From Caulobacter sp. (GTDB lineage: Bacteria; Pseudomonadota; Alphaproteobacteria; Caulobacterales; Caulobacteraceae): a stretch of 64,000 bases of DNA. The notes beneath the pieces are model-generated. The model was given only the letters and a program-made list of their open reading frames with translations, was not told the DNA's origin and searched no databases. How positions within the stretch are numbered: the stretch's first letter is position 1; each line of letters starts with the position of its first letter. Positions 26,375 through 36,427 of the stretch are shown in pieces. The stretch lies in contig JAIOXZ010000002.1 in the NCBI GenBank assembly GCA_021741355.1, positions 210,175 through 274,174 on the forward strand, written 5' to 3'. Position numbers and translations under genes: made by a program.

Positions 26375-26713
26375 TCAGGCCGCCGAGGCCTGAACCCCCG
26401 CTTCGTTCAGCCACTCGAGGATCTTCTGCTTGGGCATGGCGCCGACCTTCATCGAGGTCATCTGGCCGCCGCGGAACAGCATCATCGTCGGGATGCCGCG
26501 CACGCCGTAGCGCGACGGCGTCGTCGGGCTTTCCTCGATGTTGACCTTGGCGATCACGACATGGTCGGCGAGTTCCTCGGAGATCTGCTCCAGGGCCGGG
26601 GCGATCTGCTTGCAGGGGCCGCACCATTCCGCCCAGAAGTCCACGAGGACGGGCTTGTCGGACTGGAGCACATCGCGCTCGAAGGACTCGTCGGTCACCG
26701 TCACGGTGCTCAT
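26375..26713 (-). CDS. trxA: Thioredoxin
   Basis: The 112-residue protein has the WCGPC active site (Cys31, Cys34) in VDFWAEWCGPCKQ, the cis-proline loop GIPTMMLF, and standard length. It reduces protein disulfides in the cytoplasm with thioredoxin reductase. It lies 75 bases downstream of addA in the same direction, as in Caulobacter relatives. Confidence 0.97.
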   Translation of the reverse strand: MSTVTVTDESFERDVLQSDKPVLVDFWAEWCGPCKQIAPALEQISEELADHVVIAKVNIEESPTTPSRYGVRGIPTMMLFRGGQMTSMKVGAMPKQKILEWLNEAGVQASAA

Positions 26714-26787
26714 CGGTATTCTCCCGTTCGCCGCGCCAAGGGGCGCGCGCCGTCAAGCCAACGATGTAGGCCCGGCCCCGCTCCCTA

Positions 26788-29700
26788 TCAATGACTCGCT
26801 GCCAGCTGGTCCAGCGTTCGCGTGATCATGTTTTCTGGAACAGGCATCAGCCGGGGTCCATCGGTCCAGACCAGCGCCGCCTCGATGCGCCGCCCGGGGA
26901 AGATTTCCGCCAGCACGGCGGCGTAGAGCGCCATCTGGACGCGATAGGCGAAATCAGCGTCCTCGATGCGCGCCGGCGCCGGCCTGTTGGTCTTGTAGTC
27001 GACCACCAGCACCCGCTGCGGCGTCACCAGCAGCCGGTCGACCCGGCCCGAGACGCCCAGGCCGGCGGGCAGGCGCGGCGAAGTCCCGGCGATGGCCGCC
27101 TCGGCGCGGCTGCCCGGCCCGAACACGTCGGAGAACACCGGATCCTCCAGCACCCCGAAGGCGGCGGTCATCATTTCGGCGCGCTGGCCAGCCGTGAGAT
27201 CCGGCTCACGATCAAGCAGTCGGGCCGCCGCCACGCGGCGGTCGGCCGGGGCGACGTCGGGCAGCAGCTGCAGCAGCCGGTGGATCAGGTCGCCGCGCCG
27301 GAACCGGCCGAGGCCGTGCAGCGCATCCAGCGGCGAGGGCGCGGGGCCCCGCTCGCGCTCGGCCACCTGGGACGGCGAGGCGTAGCGCATCACCGCCGAC
27401 TCCGGCGGCGCGACGCGGCGCACCCAGTCCGGCAGGGCGGCGAGCGGCGGCAGGGACGGCGCGGCGCCGGGCCGCTGCAGCGGATCAGGACCCAACCGGA
27501 GGATCTCCATGCCGCCGGACGACGTCTGGCGCACGTCCCCCGCAATCGCCTCCCGGCTGAAGGCGTTGCGCATGGCGGCGTACCAGCCCTTGATGTTCTC
27601 GTCCTTCGCCCGGGCGTCGATGCGGCCGCAAAGCACGAGCCGGTCGCGGGCGCGGGTCAGGGCGACATAGAGCAGGCGCCAGGCCTCGTCCCCGTCGCGC
27701 TCCTTGCGCAGTTCGCGCGCGGCGGCGCTGGCGGGACAGTCGTCGCCCTTGCTGGCGCACCAAAGGAACCCCCCGGCCGCCGTCTGCATCAGCGGCGAGC
27801 CCTGCCCGCCCCCCTTCACCGTGGTTTCCGGCAGGAAGACGATCGGCGCCTCAAGGCCCTTGGAGCCGTGGGCGGTCATCACCCGCACCTCGTCGGCGCC
27901 CGACTCCAGTTCGCGCTTCACGCTGACATCGAGGTCGGCGAAGGCGGCGACCAGCCGCTCGAGATCGAACAGGCCGCGCCGTTCGGCCGCCAGGGTCCGG
28001 GCGACGAACTCGTCGAGCACATCGCCGGCTTCCGAGCCCAGCCGCGTGGTGATCCGGGCGCGCATGGAGCGGCCCAGGCCGTCCGTCAGGCCCAGCACAC
28101 GGCGATAGAAGTCGAACGGCTTGTGGGTCCGGGCCAGCGTCCGGAAAGTGTCCAGCCGCGCCAGCGCTTCGGTCCAGGCCGGGCGTTCGCCGGCCCGGTC
28201 GCACAGCACCGTCCAGAGCGTCGTCTTCCCGCGACCCCAGGCCAGGGCGAAGATGTCGTCGTCATCCAGGCCGCAGAACGGGCTCTTCAACAGGGCCGCC
28301 AGGGTCAGGTCGTCCTGCGGGAACAGGGTGAACCGGGCCAGGGCGATCAGGTCGTCGAAGGCGATATGGGCCGACAGCGACAGCCGGTCGGCGCCGGCCA
28401 CCGGTACGCCGCGCTGCTTCAGCTCGCGCAGGATTTCCTCGAACAACACCTTGCGCCGCCGCACGAGGATCAGGACGTCGCCGTAGCGGGCCGGACGCCA
28501 TTCCCCCTTGTCACCGAGATCCTTGTCGAAGACGGCGTCGCCGCGCGCGACCAGCGCTTCGATCTCGGTGGCGATCTTCTGCGCCAGGCGTTTGTTGGCG
28601 CTGGTGGCGGAGACGGCGTCGAGCGGATCGGTCCAGGCTTCGCGCTCCTCGCGGCCTTCGTCGCGCTCCAGCGGCCAGAGATCGACGCAGCCGTCGTGGT
28701 CGCGGAACGGCTTGTGGACGATGATGTCCTCTTTCTGGGGCGCCGGAACGCCCCGCCGCGTCTCGGGATCGACGAACACCGCATCGACATAGCGCAGGAC
28801 CTGCTTCGTCGAGCGGAACGACAGGTTCAGCGGCACGACCCGCGAGTCGAACCCGGCCGCGCGGATCAGCTCGTCGTAGCGGCGGGTTTCGTCGATCAGC
28901 CGCTGGGGGTCGGCGCCCTGGAAGCTGTAGATCGACTGCTTCTCGTCGCCGACGACGAACAGGCTGCGGGCGAGGGTCTGGTCCGTCGGCTGGCCGGCGC
29001 CGGCATAGAACTCCGTCGTCAGACAGTTGAGGATGTCCCACTGCTCGGGCGCGGTGTCCTGGGCCTCGTCGACGAGGATATGGTCGATGCCGCCGTCCAG
29101 CTTGTAGAGCACCCAGGCCGCGTCGGGCCTGGCGGCCACCAGATCGCGGCTGCGCTCGATCAGGTCGGCGAAGTCGAGCGCCCGGCGGTTGGCCTTGGCC
29201 GAGGCGTAGGCGTCGGCATAGACGGCGGCGAGGGCCAGGACCATGACCGTGTCCTGTGCGACCTTGGCCGACTTCGCACGGTTAAGAGCCTCATGGATTC
29301 GGGCCTGTTCGGCGATCAGCCATTCGGCCACCGCCTCATCGACGCCCTTGGTCGACAGCTTTTTCCGCGGCTCACCGTCCTTGGTAAAGAACAGGGACTT
29401 CACGGCGTCTGGACGGCTATCGCCCAGCGCCGCAGCTTCCGCCACTCCGGCGCACAGACGGCCATTGGCGACATCCGTGACGCCGTTCCGAAGACTGAGG
29501 GCCACCGCCGCGCGCTTCCAGCTCGTGGCGTCGATCGCTGGCGGCGACAGCGCCTCGCGCTCGATGAGCTCGGGGTCTTCCAGTCCGTTCAGGCCGCAGG
29601 CCTTTGCGATTGCCGCCGGCAGGCCCGCCAGTCCCCCGCAACGCTTGACGTAGTCGGCCAGCGCCGCGCGGCGTTCCTCGAAGGCGCGGAACATCGCCTC

Positions 29701-30264
29701 GAACCGGTCGATATCGAGCGCCACCGCAAGACGGGCGTAGGCGTCGGCGACCAGACCCTCCTCGTCGAGCGCGCGGTTGGCGAGGTCGGCGCGGGCCTCG
29801 CGGGCGATCAGCGCCGCCTCGGCCTCATCCATGATGGCGAAGCCTGGCGACAGGGCCGCCTCGACCGGGAACCGGCGCAGCAGCTTCTCGCAGAAGGCGT
29901 GGATGGTCTGGATCTTCAGCCCGCCCGGCGTCTCCAGCGCCTTGGCGAACAGTTTGCGGGCCTCGGACAGCTGTTGGTCGTCCGCCGGGGCCTCGCCCTC
30001 GCCGGCCAGCGCCGTGAGTTCCTTGCGCAGCTTGTCATTGTCCATGACCGACCAGTCGCCGAGCCGGCGGAACAGCCGGTGCTGCATCTCCGCCGCCGCC
30101 GCGCGGGTGTAGGTCACACAGAGGATCGCCTCGGGCCGCACCTTGCGCAGCAGCAGCCGCGCCACACGGTCGATCAGGGTCTTGGTCTTGCCGGTCCCGG
30201 CGTTGGCCGTGACGAAGGCGTTGATCGTCGGATCGGCGGCGAGGGTCTGGTTCTGGAGGCTCAT
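26788..30264 (-). CDS. addA: Double-strand break repair helicase-nuclease AddA
   Basis: The 1158-residue UvrD-type helicase has Walker A ANAGTGKTKT (residues 20-29), HILVDEAQDTAPEQW (Walker B region), VGDEKQSIYSFQGADP (motif III), VMTAHGSKGLE (motif V), LYVALTRARDRLVL (motif VI) and a C-terminal RecB-family nuclease motif LVVDYKTNR. With AddB it resects double-strand ends for RecA. The ATG at 30264 overlaps the addB stop (ATGA), which decides the start over 30351. Confidence 0.96.
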   Translation of the reverse strand: MSLQNQTLAADPTINAFVTANAGTGKTKTLIDRVARLLLRKVRPEAILCVTYTRAAAAEMQHRLFRRLGDWSVMDNDKLRKELTALAGEGEAPADDQQLSEARKLFAKALETPGGLKIQTIHAFCEKLLRRFPVEAALSPGFAIMDEAEAALIAREARADLANRALDEEGLVADAYARLAVALDIDRFEAMFRAFEERRAALADYVKRCGGLAGLPAAIAKACGLNGLEDPELIEREALSPPAIDATSWKRAAVALSLRNGVTDVANGRLCAGVAEAAALGDSRPDAVKSLFFTKDGEPRKKLSTKGVDEAVAEWLIAEQARIHEALNRAKSAKVAQDTVMVLALAAVYADAYASAKANRRALDFADLIERSRDLVAARPDAAWVLYKLDGGIDHILVDEAQDTAPEQWDILNCLTTEFYAGAGQPTDQTLARSLFVVGDEKQSIYSFQGADPQRLIDETRRYDELIRAAGFDSRVVPLNLSFRSTKQVLRYVDAVFVDPETRRGVPAPQKEDIIVHKPFRDHDGCVDLWPLERDEGREEREAWTDPLDAVSATSANKRLAQKIATEIEALVARGDAVFDKDLGDKGEWRPARYGDVLILVRRRKVLFEEILRELKQRGVPVAGADRLSLSAHIAFDDLIALARFTLFPQDDLTLAALLKSPFCGLDDDDIFALAWGRGKTTLWTVLCDRAGERPAWTEALARLDTFRTLARTHKPFDFYRRVLGLTDGLGRSMRARITTRLGSEAGDVLDEFVARTLAAERRGLFDLERLVAAFADLDVSVKRELESGADEVRVMTAHGSKGLEAPIVFLPETTVKGGGQGSPLMQTAAGGFLWCASKGDDCPASAAARELRKERDGDEAWRLLYVALTRARDRLVLCGRIDARAKDENIKGWYAAMRNAFSREAIAGDVRQTSSGGMEILRLGPDPLQRPGAAPSLPPLAALPDWVRRVAPPESAVMRYASPSQVAERERGPAPSPLDALHGLGRFRRGDLIHRLLQLLPDVAPADRRVAAARLLDREPDLTAGQRAEMMTAAFGVLEDPVFSDVFGPGSRAEAAIAGTSPRLPAGLGVSGRVDRLLVTPQRVLVVDYKTNRPAPARIEDADFAYRVQMALYAAVLAEIFPGRRIEAALVWTDGPRLMPVPENMITRTLDQLAASH

Positions 30265-33254
30265 TCGTCGCGCGCCTCGCCGTCGCCGCCGGTCGACCAC
30301 TCGAAGACCCGGGCCAGATGGTCGTAGTCGCCCGGGTATTCCTTGATCCATTGCGGCGCGACCTTCGACGGGTAGCCGCGATCAGGGTCCTCATAGAGGG
30401 TCAGCAGCGCAACAACCCCGGCCAGGGCCTTGGCCGTCGCCTCCTCGCTGTCGGGACCGGAGGCCTTGCGGATGACCTCTTCCCCCGGCGGCTTGCGGCC
30501 GGTGACGCGCAGGTAGGTCAGGTCGCCGGGCTCGGCCCGGAAGTCCCCGAACCCGCCCTGCTGGAGAATGGCCGCCGTCAGGGTCAGTTGCGGCGAGAAG
30601 CCGGCGTCGATCTGCGACTCGGTCGGCGCGCCGCCGGTCTTGAAGTCGACCACATGACCCCGGCCGTCGGCGGTCACCTCGATCCGGTCGGCCCGGGCGG
30701 TGATGCTGATCGTCCGATCGCCGATGGCCAGGGCGAGGACGCCCTTCTTCTCGACATGGATATCCCGCCCGTCCGCCCGGCGGTCGCGCTCCAGATCCGT
30801 CGCCCAGACCCCGATTTCGCGCGCCAGCGCCCGCTCCCGCGCCAGCGAGGCGCGGGGCAGGCCCTTCTCGACCAGAGCGGCTTCGTACAACTGCTGGAAC
30901 AGGACCGGCGCATCGTCCGGTTCGCCGCCCGCCCAGGCCGCCGCGAAGTCCTCGAACGCCTTGTGGATCGCGCTGCCCCGCGCCTTGACCTCGACCGGCT
31001 CGTCGGGCCGTTCCAGCGGATACAGTTTCAGAATGTCCCGCGCCCAGATGGCGTAGGGGTCGCGCGTCAGGGTCTCGACTCGCGTGACGGCGTACTCCCG
31101 GGGCCGGGAGTTCAGGGGCGGAACGGGAGCGGGCCGGGCCACCGGTGCATAGGGAGCCGGCGCGTCGAGCCCGCGCGCCCAGTCGAGCACCTCGGGCCGA
31201 CCCGGCAGGGGCATGCCCGCGCCCCGCGCCAGGGTCCGCAGCCGCCAGAGCCAGCGCGATTCCACGGCCGGCGAGCCCTCGCGGCGCTGGCTGTGCACCA
31301 GCACCACGTCCGGCGCGCAGGCGGCCTGGGCGAAGTCGTGCGCGGTCAGGCCCAGCCGCCGCTCGGGCGCGGGCACGCCCAGCCGCTCGCGCATCGGCCG
31401 CGACAGGAACGGATCGACGGGCGCGCCCTGCGGCCAGACCCCGTCCTCGAGCCCCGCCAGCACCAGCCGGTCGGAGCGGATCAGCCGCGCCTCGAGCGCG
31501 CCGAGGATGCGGATGCGCGGATGGGTCTCGCCCGCGGCCCGCACGCTCTCGTCCTCCAGCAGGCCGCCGGCCAGGTCGGCGAAGTCGCGCGGGGTGACGG
31601 CGGGAAGGTCGCGGCCATTGACGATCAGGCCCGACAGCAGCAGCGAGGCGCTCTCGCCGGCGCCACCGGACCACACCGCCTCGCCGGCCAGCGCCTCAAG
31701 CGCCTCGACCAGCGCATGGGCGGCGGCGTCGACCTCGGCCGGGCCGTCGGCGAAGGGGACCGCCGCCAGATCGAGCGCGCCCAGCAGGTCGTCGAACAGG
31801 GCGCCCGCCTCAGGCTGGTCGGCGAAGCGCTGCAAAAGCGTCTGGCGGTCGCCGGCGCGGGCGCCGCGCAGGCGGCGGTTCTCGCCGCCCTTCGGGGTTT
31901 CCAGCACGGTCAGCAGCGGCGCGAGCTCTTCCGTCGTCCTACCCAGCCGGGTCAGCGGGTGCTTGAGGATCGCCAGCAGCAGCACCGGCGAAAGCGGATC
32001 GACGATCCAGTCCGCCACCAGCCGCGCCAGCACCCCCACCGGGAATCCGGACAGCGGCTCGCCGGCGGAGGAGTCGGCCATCACCCCGAACTGCGCCAGC
32101 CGCGCGCTGACCCGGCGGGCCAGGGCGAGATCCGGCGTCACCAGCGCAGCGGTGCGGCCCGGCGTCTCCAGCGTCTCGCGCAGCAGCAGGGCGCAGACAT
32201 CGGCGGCCTCCTCCTCGTGCCGGGCGGCGATCACCGACAAGCCCTTGAGCCCCTCGGCCAGCGGGTCGACGCCGACCGCCTCGCCCTCGCGACGCAGGGC
32301 TTCCAGCACGTCGCGCCAGTCGGCGGTGGCCTCGGCCGGGCGCAGGGCCTCGTTGATCAGCCGGCGACGCCAGCGGCCCGCGGAATCAGCGTCCGGCCGC
32401 CAGACGCGAACCTCCGCGCGAGTGACGCCCGCGCGGATCAGCAGACGTTTCATCGCCCCCTGGGGATGCTGGTCATCGACCCTGGCCCAGGCGTCGTCGG
32501 CCAGCCCCTCGTCGAGGCCGGGCAGGATCACCGCCCCCTGCGGACAGCCGGCGATGACCTTCAAGAGGTCCGCCGTCGCCGGGGCCGTGCCGGTCGAGCC
32601 GGCGGCGATCAGCGGATGTGCGGGCGGATGGTCCGTCCACTGCCGCGCCAGCGCGCGCAGCAGCTGGACCCGCCGCCAGGTGACATCGACCAGCCCCATC
32701 TCGCGCAGGCGCGCGGGCCAGGCGTCGAGCGCCACGCGCAGCACGTCCGCCGACCGGCGCCAGTGGGCGGCCATGTCGAAGTCCACCAGGCTGTCGAGCT
32801 TCGCGGCGGGATCCCCGACCTCCTCGATCTGGACGCTGTCGAGAAAGCCGCCCAGCGCGTCGGCCAGCTCAAGGGCGCCGGCGGCGTCGAGCTTGCGGCC
32901 GAGATCCTTGTGACCGGCCACCAGCCGGGCCAGTTCGAACCGACGCCGCAGCGGGTCGATCGCCGGGGGAATGTCGAGCGACAGGTCGCCCGGTTCGAAC
33001 GGCGGCTCGCCCTCGTCGAGGTCGCCGATGGCGCGGATCTGCGGCAGCAGCACCGCGCGACCGCCCGCCGCGCCGACAAAGGCCTCGGCCAGCGAGCGCG
33101 CGCCGCGCCGGGTCGGGGTGAACACCACCGCGCCGGCCAGGGCTTCAGGGTCGGGCAGCAGGGTCAGCAGCCCGGCGGCGAGATCATCGAGAAACGGCCG
33201 CTGGGCGGGGATCGAGAACCAGCGCGGCGCCGGACGCTCGAACAGGTCGCTCAT
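30261..33254 (-). CDS. addB: Double-strand break repair protein AddB
   Basis: The 997-residue alphaproteobacterial AddB starts MSDLFERPAPRWFSIPAQRPF and has a degenerate helicase-like region (FTPTRRGARSLAEAFV near the N-terminus) with no intact Walker A. Its C-terminal nuclease domain has GHVVDFKTGGAPTE, the RecB-family Asp-x-Lys motif. It scans for recombination hotspots and cuts the second strand in the AddAB complex. The start overlaps the stop of addA's partner arrangement upstream: its own ATG overlaps the murU-like gene's upstream order (4 bases at 33251-33254). Confidence 0.94.
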   Translation of the reverse strand: MSDLFERPAPRWFSIPAQRPFLDDLAAGLLTLLPDPEALAGAVVFTPTRRGARSLAEAFVGAAGGRAVLLPQIRAIGDLDEGEPPFEPGDLSLDIPPAIDPLRRRFELARLVAGHKDLGRKLDAAGALELADALGGFLDSVQIEEVGDPAAKLDSLVDFDMAAHWRRSADVLRVALDAWPARLREMGLVDVTWRRVQLLRALARQWTDHPPAHPLIAAGSTGTAPATADLLKVIAGCPQGAVILPGLDEGLADDAWARVDDQHPQGAMKRLLIRAGVTRAEVRVWRPDADSAGRWRRRLINEALRPAEATADWRDVLEALRREGEAVGVDPLAEGLKGLSVIAARHEEEAADVCALLLRETLETPGRTAALVTPDLALARRVSARLAQFGVMADSSAGEPLSGFPVGVLARLVADWIVDPLSPVLLLAILKHPLTRLGRTTEELAPLLTVLETPKGGENRRLRGARAGDRQTLLQRFADQPEAGALFDDLLGALDLAAVPFADGPAEVDAAAHALVEALEALAGEAVWSGGAGESASLLLSGLIVNGRDLPAVTPRDFADLAGGLLEDESVRAAGETHPRIRILGALEARLIRSDRLVLAGLEDGVWPQGAPVDPFLSRPMRERLGVPAPERRLGLTAHDFAQAACAPDVVLVHSQRREGSPAVESRWLWRLRTLARGAGMPLPGRPEVLDWARGLDAPAPYAPVARPAPVPPLNSRPREYAVTRVETLTRDPYAIWARDILKLYPLERPDEPVEVKARGSAIHKAFEDFAAAWAGGEPDDAPVLFQQLYEAALVEKGLPRASLARERALAREIGVWATDLERDRRADGRDIHVEKKGVLALAIGDRTISITARADRIEVTADGRGHVVDFKTGGAPTESQIDAGFSPQLTLTAAILQQGGFGDFRAEPGDLTYLRVTGRKPPGEEVIRKASGPDSEEATAKALAGVVALLTLYEDPDRGYPSKVAPQWIKEYPGDYDHLARVFEWSTGGDGEARDE

Positions 33255-33976
33255 CCGGCCAGCCGGGCCTGCGCCGCGTCACGGGCCTGGGGATCGCCGA
33301 CATGCATCCAGAGCCCTTTCGGCGCGACGCCATGAACCCGGCCCGTCGCCGTCAGTTGCTTCCAGATCGGCAGCAGGCCGAAGGGGCCGTCCGGGCCATC
33401 GGCGACCACCGACGGCTTGGCGATATGCACCCCGACATAGACCAGCGGGGCCATCTCGCCCGGGGCTTTGAACCGCACCGCGCCCGCGTCAGACACAAAC
33501 AGGTCGCCGGTGTCGTGGAAGCCCATCGACTCGGCGGTCGAGGCCGTCAGGAGGCAGACGTCCATGCAATCCGGGTCCCAGGCCGCCGCGACCGCTTCCA
33601 GCGCCCTGTCATCATCATTGATCCAGACCGAGTCGATGTTGGCGACCCAGAACGGCTGGTCGGGCAGGAGATGCAGCGCGTGCTTGATCCCGCCGCCGGT
33701 TTCCAGCGGCTCGGCGCGCTCATCCGAAATGATGATCCGCGGCAGGACGCCGGTGGCGTCGCGGGCCTTGAGATGCGCCTCCAGCCGGTCGGCGAAGGCG
33801 TGGACGTTGACCACCGCCGTCTCGACCCCTACCTGGGCCAGGCGATCGAGCATGTGGTCGATCAGCGCGCGGCCGCCGACCTCGACCAGCGCCTTGGGCC
33901 GGTCGTTTGTCAGCGGGCGCATGCGGGTGCCGAGGCCGGCGGCCAGCACCATCGCGGTTGTCGGACGACCGCTCAT
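33251..33976 (-). CDS. murU: Nucleotidyltransferase, MurU-like (MurNAc-1-phosphate uridylyltransferase)
   Basis: This 241-residue protein has the nucleotidyltransferase signature MVLAAGLGTRMRPLTNDRPKALVEVGG (first 20 residues shown in part), the ETGGGIKHAL substrate loop, and VANIDSVW in place of the usual NxD metal motif. MurU activates MurNAc-1-phosphate to UDP-MurNAc in cell-wall recycling. The pairing with the kinase gene just upstream (ATGA overlap at 33973) supports the role. The ATG at 33976 is chosen for that overlap. Confidence 0.85.
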   Translation of the reverse strand: MSGRPTTAMVLAAGLGTRMRPLTNDRPKALVEVGGRALIDHMLDRLAQVGVETAVVNVHAFADRLEAHLKARDATGVLPRIIISDERAEPLETGGGIKHALHLLPDQPFWVANIDSVWINDDDRALEAVAAAWDPDCMDVCLLTASTAESMGFHDTGDLFVSDAGAVRFKAPGEMAPLVYVGVHIAKPSVVADGPDGPFGLLPIWKQLTATGRVHGVAPKGLWMHVGDPQARDAAQARLAG

Positions 33977-35064
33977 GACCGCGCCTCCGCGGGCACGTGG
34001 TGGTCGAACCACGCCTTCATGCCGGCCATGGTCGGGTCGGCGAGGCAACTGTCGAGATAGCGCCAGAGCCGGGGCAGCATGGACTCGTACTTCGGCTTGC
34101 CGTCGCGCACGACCAGCCGGGCGAAGATGCCGATAATCCGCGCGACATTGAGGGCGCCCAGCGCGTGATAGTCGGCCAGCAGGGTCTGCCGGTCGAGCTG
34201 CGGATGGGCGGCGAAATAGCGCTCCAGCGCGGCGGCCTCACGCTCGGGCGAGACGTCGCGGCGGGCGTCGTGCAGCAACATCGACAGGTCCCACATGCGG
34301 TTGGCGCGCACGGCGTCCTGGAAGTCGATCAGCCCGACCCGCGCCGGGCCGTCGCGGTCGCCCAGCCAGATCAGATTCTCGGCGTGATAGTCGCGGTGGC
34401 AGAAGACGTCCGCCGTCGCCTCGCCACGCGCGCGGATCGGCTTCCACAGCGCCTCCCATTCGGCCAGGGCGGCGGCGTCCGGCGCGAAGGCCGGCCGCAG
34501 CTTCGGCAGCCATTCCGTGAACAGGTCGGCGGCGCTGACCAGCGCCAGGTCGTCATAGGTCAGCAACGGCCAGCTGACGCCGTCGAAGGCCAGGACCTCC
34601 GGCGGCCGGACGGCATGCAGCACGACCAGGGCGTCGATGGCGGCGTCATAGAGTTCGCCCTCATCGCCGCCGGCGGCGATCCGCGCGGCATAGAGGTCAT
34701 CGCCGAGGTCCTCGAGGACCGCCAGGCCGGCGGACGCATCGAACGCCTCGACCTCAGGCGCGGAAAGGCCGAGCGACGTCAGATAGCGGGCGCAGGCGAC
34801 GAAGGCGTCGACCCGGCCGGACGCCAGGCGATAGGCGGCGTTGAATCCCAGCGCGAGCCGCTCCTGCGGCGTCGCCTGCGGCGGACAGGGCGCGGTCTCG
34901 GCCCTGGGCGGCTGGTCCATGAAGATGCGGCTGGTCCCGTCCGCCAGATACAGCCGCTCGTAGACCCGCGTGGAGGCGTCGCCGCTCATCAGCTCGCGGC
35001 GGGCGTCGCCAAAGCCATTGGCCGTCAGAAAAGCGGCCTTGGCGGCCTCCCGCTCAGCACTCAA
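33973..35064 (-). CDS. amgK: Anomeric MurNAc/GlcNAc kinase, AmgK-like
   Basis: The 363-residue protein belongs to the aminoglycoside phosphotransferase family with the catalytic loop VFCHRDYHAENLIWLG (His-x-Asp and Asn) and metal-binding GLIDFQDAV. AmgK phosphorylates MurNAc and GlcNAc at C1 in the recycling bypass, and MurU then adds UMP. It overlaps tsaE upstream (11 bases) and the murU-like gene downstream. The tsaE-amgK-murU order is conserved in this group and in pseudomonads. Confidence 0.88.
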   Translation of the reverse strand: MSAEREAAKAAFLTANGFGDARRELMSGDASTRVYERLYLADGTSRIFMDQPPRAETAPCPPQATPQERLALGFNAAYRLASGRVDAFVACARYLTSLGLSAPEVEAFDASAGLAVLEDLGDDLYAARIAAGGDEGELYDAAIDALVVLHAVRPPEVLAFDGVSWPLLTYDDLALVSAADLFTEWLPKLRPAFAPDAAALAEWEALWKPIRARGEATADVFCHRDYHAENLIWLGDRDGPARVGLIDFQDAVRANRMWDLSMLLHDARRDVSPEREAAALERYFAAHPQLDRQTLLADYHALGALNVARIIGIFARLVVRDGKPKYESMLPRLWRYLDSCLADPTMAGMKAWFDHHVPAEARS

Positions 35065-35515
35065 GCGTCCGTCCCTTCCATGCGCCGTGAGGGGTCAGCC
35101 GCGCCCGCCGCGTCTCGCCCCCGTTTTCGAGACTGATCTCTATATCGAGTCGGTCGGGCGGCAGCCGCCCGTCCAGCCGCTGCGGCCATTCGATCAGGGC
35201 CGCGCCCTCGTCGAGCGCTTCGTCGAGCCCGATCTCGAACGCCTCGTCCGGGCTCGCCAGACGATAGAGATCGAAGTGGGCCAGCGGGAACGCCGCCGTC
35301 TCGTAGAACTGCACCAGGGTGAAGGTCGGGCTGGGCACGTCCTCGTCCGGCCGGGTCAGGGCCCGCACCAGCGCCCGGGCCAGGGTCGACTTGCCGGCGC
35401 CGAGCGGGCCCGACAGGCAGATCGCCTCGCCGGGGCGCAAAGCGGACGCCAGCGACGCGCCCAGCCGCGCGGTCGCCGCCTCGTCGGCGAGGTCGAGCTG
35501 CGCGGGCAGGGTCAT
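35054..35515 (-). CDS. tsaE: tRNA threonylcarbamoyladenosine biosynthesis ATPase
   Basis: This 153-residue P-loop protein has Walker A GPLGAGKST and the conserved SPTFTLVQFYE and HFDLYRL segments. It works with TsaB and TsaD to make the t6A modification of tRNAs that read ANN codons. Its ATG overlaps the stop of the acyltransferase gene upstream (ATGA). Length is typical. Confidence 0.95.
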   Translation of the reverse strand: MTLPAQLDLADEAATARLGASLASALRPGEAICLSGPLGAGKSTLARALVRALTRPDEDVPSPTFTLVQFYETAAFPLAHFDLYRLASPDEAFEIGLDEALDEGAALIEWPQRLDGRLPPDRLDIEISLENGGETRRARLTPHGAWKGRTLEC

Positions 35516-36384
35516 GCGAACGGACGATCAGGGTGATGAGGCAGCACCTGTTCCACATAGGCCTTGATCGCGGCGCTGGCGACGGCGGCGTCGGGATCCA
35601 GCGCGTCCGGCGGGATGGGACGACCGATTGTGACGTCGAAACGCCGTCCGCGCTTGTTCAGCAGCTCGTGAAACAGGGTGATGTCGCGCAACTCGGGCGA
35701 GACGCGGTCGAACAGGTGGAACAGCGTCGCCCAGGGTCCGGCGACATGGACCGGGACCACGGGCGCGGCGTACTTCGTCGCCACCGACAGGGCTGTGGGC
35801 ATCCAGACCGGATCCTGCAGCACGCCGTCGGGGCCGCGCCGGGCCAGCTTGCCGGCGGGGAAGACCATCAGGGCGCGCTCCGCCTCCAGCACCTCGCGGG
35901 TCATGGTCAGGGTCAGGCGGGTGCGGTCACGGGTGCGCTTGGCGGCGACCCATTCGACCGGGATCAGAGTCTCGTCGAACTTCGGGCAGACGCGGTGGGC
36001 GTCGGAGTTGGCGTAGAAGATGAGGTCCGGCCGGGCGGCCTTCAGCGCGTCATAGACCGCCACGCCATCGGCGATGCCGGTCGGATGATTGCCGACGATG
36101 ATCAGACGCCCCTCGCGCGGCAGATGCTCCAGACCCCGCACCCCGACGTCGATGGCCAGCAGGTCGGAGACGAAATCCATTGCCGCCTTGCCGCCCATCG
36201 GTGCGATGGCGTCGGCCATGGCCCGCGCCCGGCGATAGCCCAGCAACTGGTAGAGCAGCGGTCGAACCACCGGCCAGGCAGCCGACCGCGACAGCTTCGG
36301 CGCCCGCTCGGCGATCAGCACATCGACGATGTGCGCGCGCGCGGCGGGCAACGGAACTGGCGGGGCGGGAGCGTCTTCGGCCAT
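35512..36384 (-). CDS. Lysophospholipid acyltransferase-like (PlsC superfamily) protein
   Basis: The 290-residue protein carries NHPTGIADG, FPAGKLARR and VVPVHVAGP in the order of acyltransferase blocks I, III and IV. The His-to-Asp spacing in block I is one residue longer than in canonical NHX4D enzymes, which fits a divergent subgroup. A membrane-associated acyl transfer to a glycerolipid or ornithine lipid is likely; the substrate cannot be told. It is coupled to tsaE. Confidence 0.8.
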   Translation of the reverse strand: MAEDAPAPPVPLPAARAHIVDVLIAERAPKLSRSAAWPVVRPLLYQLLGYRRARAMADAIAPMGGKAAMDFVSDLLAIDVGVRGLEHLPREGRLIIVGNHPTGIADGVAVYDALKAARPDLIFYANSDAHRVCPKFDETLIPVEWVAAKRTRDRTRLTLTMTREVLEAERALMVFPAGKLARRGPDGVLQDPVWMPTALSVATKYAAPVVPVHVAGPWATLFHLFDRVSPELRDITLFHELLNKRGRRFDVTIGRPIPPDALDPDAAVASAAIKAYVEQVLPHHPDRPFA

Positions 36385-36427
36385 GACGGGAGACTATCGG
36401 CCCGGCCGCATTGCGCAATCGGGGCCG

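Noticed and set aside
26791..30327. A 1178-residue plus-strand open frame antisense to addA
   Set aside because: Its composition is Arg/Gly/Gln-rich without motifs, and addA on the other strand has all helicase motifs. High-GC genes commonly leave antisense frames open.
30318..33335. A 1005-residue plus-strand open frame antisense to addB
   Set aside because: Same reason: low-complexity composition, no ribosome-binding site, and the real gene is on the minus strand.
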